A program made the translations under genes and the position numbers. From NCBI GenBank assembly GCA_011316305.1, contig SAUG01000002.1, forward strand, positions 310,001 through 374,000: DNA of 64,000 nt. Direction: 5' to 3'. Numbering within the stretch: the first letter of the stretch is position 1; each line of letters starts with the position of its first letter. This stretch comes from Rusavskia elegans. Lineage: Eukaryota > Ascomycota > Lecanoromycetes > Teloschistales > Teloschistaceae. The notes beneath the pieces are model-generated. The model made no database searches. It saw only the letters and a program-made list of their open reading frames with translations, and was not told where the DNA came from. Shown here one piece after another: positions 57,384 to 64,000 of the stretch.

Positions 57384-58374
57384 ATGAACAGCCAAACCGT
57401 CACAATGTCCAGCATGCCAACGCTTTCACAGAACTATAAAGACCAGACTCTGCTACCTGCAAACCAAGAAGATACACAATTCCCGCCTTCCCCTGTTCTC
57501 AATTCCAAAATCACACTCATCAGAACGTCCATCACCGATCTTGAAGTCACCTCGATCGTTAATGCTGCAAATACGTCGCTCCTAGGTGGAGGTGGAGTGG
57601 TACGTCTATTGGATGTTCTTTCCGCCTCCGTACTGATTAGTTGTAGGATGGCGCTATTCATGCTGCTGCAGGCCCCGACCTCCTTCGGGAATGCGAAACA
57701 CTTAATGGCTGCGACACCGGATTCGCCAAAATTACCTCTGCATACCGACTCCCCTCCAAGTACGTTATCCATGCCGTGGGACCCGTATACGGACGAGAGA
57801 AGCGTAAGCGTGATGGCCTGCAAGCGGAGCTACTGGCTGGCTGCTACAAGACGAGCCTGGACCTTGCGGCGGAGAAAGGTGGCAGCATCGCCTTCAGCTG
57901 CTTGAGCACTGGCATCTACGGGTACCCAAGTGATGAGGCCGCTGAAGTGGCTTGCAGAACGGTACGATCGTTCCTTGAATCAGAAGAGGGCCAGAATCTG
58001 GACAGAGTGGTGTTTTGCTGCTTCTTGCAGAAGGATGAGTTGGAGTACCGGCGGCTACTACCGTGAGTGAGACTTTTGCCTAGCTATCGCCCTCATAAAA
58101 GAGATTGTAGCGAGTTTGGCTATGGACGCAGCGTTGATTGCTGACCACAAATTCCAGGATGATCTTTCCACCTAGCGAAGATCAGCTTTTGTCTACGGAT
58201 ATCGACAATGATAACCCAGAAAATGACAAAATAAATCCTGAGGTCGTCAATTCAGTAGTACCCTCCGCCGCCCATGCAGATGAAAGCATAGATGAAAGCT
58301 GGGTAGCAGTCGAGAAACCTCATCCGACCGCTGTGCCTGATGAAACAGTCAGCAACGGGTCGCAGAGTAAGTGA
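57384..58374 (+). CDS. Macro-domain protein (ADP-ribose/O-acetyl-ADP-ribose binding)
   Basis: Three exons close in phase: 57384-57599, 57647-58062 and 58158-58374 (introns 47 and 95 nt), giving 282 residues. The macro domain is clear: IVNAANTSLLGGGGVDGAIH, then AAGPDLL after the first splice, VIHAVGPVYG, and the C-terminal SCLSTGIYGYP loop. The first intron falls between Val and Asp of the GGGGVDGAIH loop. The usual activity in this MacroD-like group is removal of ADP-ribose or deacetylation of O-acetyl-ADP-ribose; not shown here. The last exon adds an acidic, disordered tail. It is adjacent to the MITE nest. Confidence 0.92.
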
Positions 58375-58900
58375 GCACGATGGGCTGGGAGCTGCTGCTG
58401 ACACGGTGGTATCAAAGATAGCGTTGGAAAGGGCGAACTACAAAGTAGCTTACTCAAGGACTGGTAGCATGAGGTAGCGATGTCACGACAGATGACAGAC
58501 CCATATTGAGTATTCATTTCGTTCGCCAATCGTTCACGAACCTGTTCGTATCTACATTGGCTTCACTGCATGCTGCGGTAGAAGCCTCGACTCCTTAGCA
58601 GTAGACCTCCTTGGTTCAAGTAGTCACTTCAATGCAACATCCACAGGTGATCCATTTGTCTTATCTACTGGGTAGCGAAACCACACAGGCTAAGATCTGC
58701 ACTGACAGGCATCAACTTCAAAAAGGAAGTGACTAGTCAAGTCATCACATTGACTAGTCAGTCGATACCACGATTTAATCAATCGATATCACGATTTCGA
58801 TTTCGCTAGCTTCGGCCCTACCGTCTGTTGAATCCCCTCGTCACGAGCATTGTACTCAACAGACCTCACAGCAGAACTCAACTGTCCCGCTCACCACACC
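58375..58900. other. Intergenic
   Basis: No gene seen. A tandem of TGACTAGTCA-type and ATCGATAT-type short palindromes lies at 58730-58790, upstream of the next gene. Confidence 0.4.
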
Positions 58901-59713
58901 ATGGAACCGTTGGCATCCATCGAAGAGGCACATGACGAGGGCGAAGGTATGTAGACTCCGAGTGCCGTGAAAATCGCTTCCATGCTGACAGGCTCTTTAA
59001 AAGCAATGCAACATCTAATTGATGCAGATGAGGCACCACTCCCTGCACCTTTCGAGGACAAGTCTACCGAAGCTGAAAGCCACATGACGCCTCTTGCCAA
59101 GTCTAAAGCAAGATCAAGGTCTCCCTACACGGATCGATTTGGTCTACGACAGCCTCCACCGCCAAGTAAGCTCTATGGCGGTGACAATCTACATTACCTC
59201 ACGGGAGTATGTGTCATAGATGCCATGATGAGGAACACAGCGGTACCGATGCTAACGTCAGTGCAGCGCCGTGAGTACCTCAAAGAAGACCAAGATCTCC
59301 TGCCATTCCACCACGAGCCCGAGACCTACATACATTCAACCCGGCGTACCGTCAGCACTGCCGGCTGTGATACGTTCCAAGAGGCGGAAGCGATGCAGGG
59401 GGTCCTCATGGAACAGACCTATAAAGACCATGTCGACAACCGCGCGAAGCTTCATTGTCTTGAAGACATCAAAACCTTTACTCGTCGGTCGTGCCTTTTG
59501 ATGAAGAAGAGCCCATCTGATCGTAGGTCAGTGGAAGATCGCATGGAAGACCTTTTGAAGGAATATTCATTCGATAAGATGAGCCAACGAACTCGAAAGG
59601 TCGACGGCGCGCAAGCCGCGGAGCCGTACGTGCCCTTTCCAGGGAGGAATGTTGATTGCCAGAGGTCCGCCGGGACGTTGCCAAGGAAAGAACTTGACGA
59701 GATGACACCTTAG
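58901..59713 (+). CDS. Hypothetical protein
   Basis: Exon 1 is 58901-58946 (MEPLASIEEAHDEGE). A 45-nt intron (58947-58991, GTATGT...GACAG) joins it in phase to 58992-59713. The protein is charged, with a KARSRSPYTDRFGLRQPPPP segment and a C-terminal KEYSFDKMSQRTRK. A further intron (GTAAGC near 59165 to an AG near 59263, phase 1, with CTAAC before it) is possible and would remove about 33 residues. I do not recognise a family. Confidence 0.6.
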
Positions 59714-60203
59714 CTGTCTAGCACGGACGTCATCAGCCACAAGGGGCCGATCGGACGAGTCTCACGGGCAGCGGATTAGAGGGTAGGGCGAACATGTCAC
59801 GGGACGGGTGACATGCCTACTATTGAACCCCTCCCAATCGGGTAATGAGCATAAAGCATTTTTCTAAATGCACGCATTATCCGCGCTTTCTTGCTCTTCC
59901 ACCTGATACGTACTAAACCCATTTGGGAACAAACAGGGAACCTAAGGCTCTAGATGTATTACCAAATGCCTAACGCTAGAACCCTCCATTTATATGTATG
60001 TCTCTGTTCCCACTCTTGGTCTGCACGTTCGTCTATCTTGTCTATATTTCGCACAGCAAGAGACGCATATATTACTGTCCATTTTCACACAAAGCTCTTT
60101 GATACAAGGACCATATCCTCCTAGCCCTGTTACCTAAATTCCCAGCTGGAATTATCTCAGTACATCGTTCTAGTCCGCATCGACTTATTCGATCTATTTC
60201 GCC
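59714..60203. other. Intergenic
   Basis: 490 bp between two plus-strand hypothetical genes. Pyrimidine-rich upstream of 60204. Nothing else seen. Confidence 0.35.
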
Positions 60204-61226
60204 ATGTCTTCCAAATCTCGGCGGCCTACCGATAATATTCCCAACACTTCAGCACGCATCACCGGCTACAGACCTTCACCCAGCGGTCCTTATATCCCAC
60301 ATGGGCTGGACGTGCTTCCTCTACAGCCCTTGAACATCCACCACACGCCCACCGGGCTCCGTATCCAGCGGCAACTAGCCACGGATTACATGAGACGACT
60401 CCGGGAATATGATGCCGTCCTTGCGCAGACAGCTAATGGGCTTGCACAGAGACGCAATGATTACCGCGTTTTGCTGCAGCAGATCATGATAGCGAGACAG
60501 GATGTAGATGAAGAGGATGACGAGTATGAGAGCGAGGGTGAGAATACCCAGAGCGACATCGAGAGCGATGCCATGGATGTCGATTCAGACGGTTCAGACG
60601 ACGACGACGACGACGATGACTACGAAGACGGCATTGAGGACATGTCTGTGGGGAATAGACCTGCCTATGACACCACCAATATCAGCCATCCTTCTAACGC
60701 TCAGGTTTCCACCATCACTCCCGCCACAGTCAATACTGTCCAGAAGTCCGGTCCGATTCATATACCCGCAATCATTACCAGATCTTCCAACACCAACTCC
60801 AATTTTCAACTTCCCACTCCACCTCCATCACCACAACCCAATTTCACCAGGCAACAGCTTCCCTCTCCTCCGCAAACTCCACCTCCAGGGAAGGCCCAAT
60901 CTCGTCTTCGTGGGGGCCGAGCACCGCCTCCTCACCTCAATAATGACCAAGCGAATATAGATGAATTGTACCGGAATTTTGGGCTTGATAGCCGCCGTCT
61001 AAGACAGGCGTTTATGGAGCTGGTGAATCGAGTAGTGGAGCAACGAAGAGAACGTATTCCGCCGAGTCTGTCGCAATTGAGGGAACTAAGAACATTGGCC
61101 AGACGTATCCTCCAGGGAGAAACAGATGTTACCGAAAGGAGAACGTGGAGGTGTATTGTGTTGCGCTTGGAGGAAAATATACAGTTGAGGGAGATAGCAT
61201 TGGCGGCGGAGGCGGCCGCGGAATAG
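60204..61226 (+). CDS. Single-exon hypothetical protein, acidic and proline-rich
   Basis: 340 residues from ATG 60204. A helical segment (residues about 55-95) precedes an acidic block (DGSDDDDDDDDYED). A Pro/Ser/Thr-rich stretch with PTPPPSPQP and PSPPQTPPPG follows. The C-terminal 90 residues are again helical and Arg/Leu-rich (LRELRTLARRILQGE). The codon pattern is uniform. No family recognised. The acid and proline blocks suggest a disordered linker between two helical parts. Confidence 0.65.
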   Translation: MSSKSRRPTDNIPNTSARITGYRPSPSGPYIPHGLDVLPLQPLNIHHTPTGLRIQRQLATDYMRRLREYDAVLAQTANGLAQRRNDYRVLLQQIMIARQDVDEEDDEYESEGENTQSDIESDAMDVDSDGSDDDDDDDDYEDGIEDMSVGNRPAYDTTNISHPSNAQVSTITPATVNTVQKSGPIHIPAIITRSSNTNSNFQLPTPPPSPQPNFTRQQLPSPPQTPPPGKAQSRLRGGRAPPPHLNNDQANIDELYRNFGLDSRRLRQAFMELVNRVVEQRRERIPPSLSQLRELRTLARRILQGETDVTERRTWRCIVLRLEENIQLREIALAAEAAAE

Positions 61227-61651
61227 GAGGTTGCTGGAATTAGGGATGGGTGCAATAGGCTAGGAATGCTCGAATATGTCGGATCGCGGATTCCCGGTCA
61301 CAACGGTACAACAATGTGATGTCGATACATCGACTTTTTGAAGTGGCATCCTTAGTCAGGCAGGCCCATGCCACTTCCATTACCTTTCGTTGATCTTACC
61401 AACTTTCCAATTTTCCAACCCTCACATCTTTTAAAATTCCTTCCTTAAACGCATGCCACACCGCCAATAGCTTGCAGCGTCCTGCAGTATTGGACTTCGT
61501 CGTCAATCATGACAAAATCTGAACCGCGTGCCACAGCCAACGGCCATCTGGAGAGATCCCAAGACGCCTTGGGACTTGACGGGTACGGATGACGATGTGA
61601 TCATTGTAAGCGGTCATCGGCATACAATAGGCAAAGTGATTGACAGATGAT

Positions 61652-62191
61652 ATGTACTGGGTCCCGCGGGCGCCTAGTGCTCCCAAAGCGTGGTATGGAG
61701 AGCCTCCTCCCTGTATCAACTTGGACCCGGTAATTCACTGGAACGTCCTCTTCGGAGCTAGATCAACTTACACGTCATCAAGATCGCGAATTCCTTTACA
61801 TACCCAGCGAGGAGACACGTCTCCAGACTTTATGCTCTGCGCAGATTCTGGCTGCTTCGTATCAACAACTGTCGAAGATTACGTCCTCATGCTTACCAAG
61901 CGCATTCGCGATATCTCCAGGGTCATACTCGACGGCCACGACAGTCCTTCTGGTTCCACCCAGGCTCCTGTTGACAACTTGCATGATACAATCCGGACGG
62001 GAATAATGTGGCTAGAAGAATTGGCTGAGATCGAAATCCAGAGCAAGCAGCGATGGTTCGAGTTGCAAAGACATGGCACTATGACTGTTCGAGAGACGAT
62101 GAGATACGAGAACATGCGAACCAACCAGGAGTCATGGGACAGGAAGAGAAAGGCGCTGCTGGCTTGTGCCATGGCTGGAACAGGGCCATGA
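61652..62191 (+). CDS. Hypothetical protein, 5' end unresolved
   Basis: The frame reads natural protein from at least 61640 (MYWVPRAPSAPKAWYGEP from ATG 61652) to the stop at 62191. It includes SCFVST-like and helical segments (VEDYVLMLTKRIRDISRVI, MRTNQESWDRKRKALLA). An upstream ATG at 61510 opens 23 codons (MTKSEPRATANGHLERS) with GT donors, but no donor and acceptor pair keeps the phase, so the true start is unknown. No family recognised. Confidence 0.5.
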   Translation: MYWVPRAPSAPKAWYGEPPPCINLDPVIHWNVLFGARSTYTSSRSRIPLHTQRGDTSPDFMLCADSGCFVSTTVEDYVLMLTKRIRDISRVILDGHDSPSGSTQAPVDNLHDTIRTGIMWLEELAEIEIQSKQRWFELQRHGTMTVRETMRYENMRTNQESWDRKRKALLACAMAGTGP

Positions 62192-64000
62192 ATCACATAT
62201 GTGCCGTTTGAATCGTACAGGTGGAGTGAGTTTGTTGACCACTCATGATTTGCTGCCCCAGCGGACCATCATTCAATCACCTGAGCATGCATTTGGGGCG
62301 CTTCTTCCCCCCATACCACATTTTATCGCTCAGAAAAAGATCTTTTCAAACACTTCAAACGTTCATGGTCGTCTGACTGCTGGGGCCATTTTCTAACATG
62401 TTCGAGAAAACCTCACAGTGCAACCCCGCTGCCAGGTTTTCCCCCTCCCCCATCGACGAGACTTTGGAGCTCATACACAGAGAAACGGAAGAATCTGAGC
62501 CTATCTGGGTATTCGGCGCGTGAGCAAATAGCTCATGAAACGAAATCACGGGACATCAAGACTACATTCCATGCGAACCTTCATACTTGAATACCCTAGG
62601 CTTCTGGAGGAGTATTCTCAAGATTTAGCTTCTTTTTCTTATCAGCTCCAAACGTTCATACCCGCACAGCTCAACATAGAACACATTATCAGACCTACGG
62701 TTGCATGTGTTAGAAATTTGGTCCTCAACGGAGACTCTCCACTTGCCAAATGTCAGTTTGTAAGGAAGTCTCGACCCGTTCCAAGTCTTCTCCTTGGAAA
62801 ATCGCTGTGCGCTTCAGGCTTCCGTTATCATTCTCGTTACAAAAGAGAGGATATCTACCCAGAGATTGAGGTCTGTCAAACAGGGGGAGCTCGTTAGATG
62901 ACAGCCACTTTACGAAACAGACTCCAGCCATCTGACGATGCCCAACAGGCGGCCCCTATCGGTTTGACACCTCTATTCACACATTGCAATTGCATCCAAC
63001 GTCCTCAAAGGAGTATACAGAAAGCTGCCTGTCAGGTTGGTATATTCAAGGCATGGATACTGCCCATCATAGCACCAACAAAAAGGGCATTTCCATTCAT
63101 CACCTTCCCATTCCTCGTCGGGCCCGCGCAACCATCTTGACCAGAAGGGCAACAGTAATCAATGAGACCACGCTTAACGGTGCTCATTCCGCCGCCGCAT
63201 AGGATGTTCATGGCAGCTGGCTGAGCAGGGCATACGAGAACATCCGTTGCGAAGGTATTGACCGCCGATCGGAAGGGTTGTAATACCAGAAATCTGCTTG
63301 TACGGAGGCGTGAGAGTTTAGGAAGAGGAATGTGGTTTTCAGGGTTTTGGGAAACATGTTGATGGAGTTTGTGACGTACTGGTGAAGGGGTTCTGTCATC
63401 GGTCAGGGGATACGTCGATAAGGCCACCGCTCAACTCGTACCTCCAGTTGGCAGTTTTTCTTTGGTTTTCGATGTTCGATAGAATAGGCATCGTGGAATG
63501 GATGTCGGTCTTATGATCACTGTCTGAGATTCTACCATATCCATCCGCTGATAGAAAGGGGTTGGATACGGCTTGGCGCCAAGTATCTTGAGGGTCAGAA
63601 AGTATGGACCTTGTGCCTAGCGACTGGAGATTATCCTATCTTGCTATAGACTGAGCAGATTCACGAAGGTTCAACCGCTTGGCAGCGATGATGGCTCTAG
63701 GTACACGATTACGAGAAGAGGAGGAGTCAGTGCCAAGGAGAGAAAGAATGGCTTATGACCGGACCAATTATTATTTATACCTTAAAGCCCAATGGATCGT
63801 CTTGAATAGTAAGGCGGATGACGAACCTTCATCTTTGCGTGATGGTCTCTTCATTGCCTATACTATACTTGTCTACAGCCGGGGTTTCGGCCTTCAGGAT
63901 AGAAGGGCTTGTGAAAAGGTGTCCGAACCTCGCTTGCTTCGTCAAATATTGGAGAAACCACAACAATACTATGGGCAGAAAGCACGGAAGCGTTGTCCCG
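62192..64000. other. No supported gene in the last 1.8 kb
   Basis: Several short frames exist. The plus frame at 62535-62897 begins with plausible helix. Minus frames in 63032-63427 contain a Cys/Gly-rich stretch (CCPSGQDGCAG) and a neighbouring natural segment (TTFLFLNSHASVQADFWYY). None has a start and splice set I can defend. A minus-strand gene with its 5' end beyond 63450 is possible. Confidence 0.3.

Noticed and set aside
62535..62897. 120-codon plus frame
   Set aside because: It has a helix-like start but a poor second half and no neighbouring exon; too weak to call.
63032..63427. Minus-strand secreted Cys-rich protein
   Set aside because: The two plausible segments are in different frames and no start, signal peptide or intron joins them.

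Overview
The window is nuclear DNA of a filamentous ascomycete (Pezizomycotina). The evidence is short introns (about 39-142 nt, many near 50) with GTRNGT donors and CTAAC/CTGAC branch sites, an AT-rich repeat island with the C-to-T signature of repeat-induced point mutation (RIP), and a typical gene set: choline sulfatase, a HET-domain gene, a Zn2Cys6 protein, Sec7, Spf1, Yvc1 and eIF2alpha. The compact introns and gene spacing would suit a dothideomycete, but this is a guess. Gene models were built by following reading frames across splice sites by eye. Where the phases close exactly I say so.

Bases 1-3060 are a RIP-mutated repeat island. Inside it two arms of about 0.5 kb (939-1463 and 2405-2871) are reverse complements and flank about 0.94 kb holding a small tRNA-like patch. 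A decayed or RIP-nicked Zn2Cys6 gene follows (3089-5181). Its 3' end is a triplicated 74-bp unit, each unit being a 21-nt exon plus a 53-nt intron. Then come a repeat-containing gene of unknown function (6386-7610), choline sulfatase (9154-11097), a poorly defined minus-strand gene (11629-12207), a membrane-anchored 1,536-residue protein with 75 perfect copies of a 9-bp repeat (13090-17802), a coiled-coil protein (19309-21024) and a two-part minus-strand gene (22448-23432).

From 23.8 to 38 kb lie housekeeping and membrane genes: SEC7 (ARF exchange factor, Golgi), LAT1 (pyruvate dehydrogenase E2), a SAP-like multi-pass membrane protein, a mitochondrial carrier, and a fungal integral membrane protein whose frame is broken by an apparent one-base deletion. 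From 38 to 44 kb the sequence is gene-poor and holds a heavily broken HET-domain pseudogene (40334-42801).

From 44 to 56 kb the core genes are dense: eIF2alpha (with a 9-nt microexon), glutaminyl-tRNA synthetase, the ER P5A ATPase Spf1, an F-box-like protein and the vacuolar TRP channel Yvc1. A nest of palindromic miniature elements (56529-57132) separates these from a macro-domain protein (57384-58374) and three genes of unknown function. The last 1.8 kb has no gene I can support. There is no sign of a biosynthetic cluster, virus or prokaryotic element. The most unusual structure is the heptad-encoding exon/intron minisatellite at 4909-5130.
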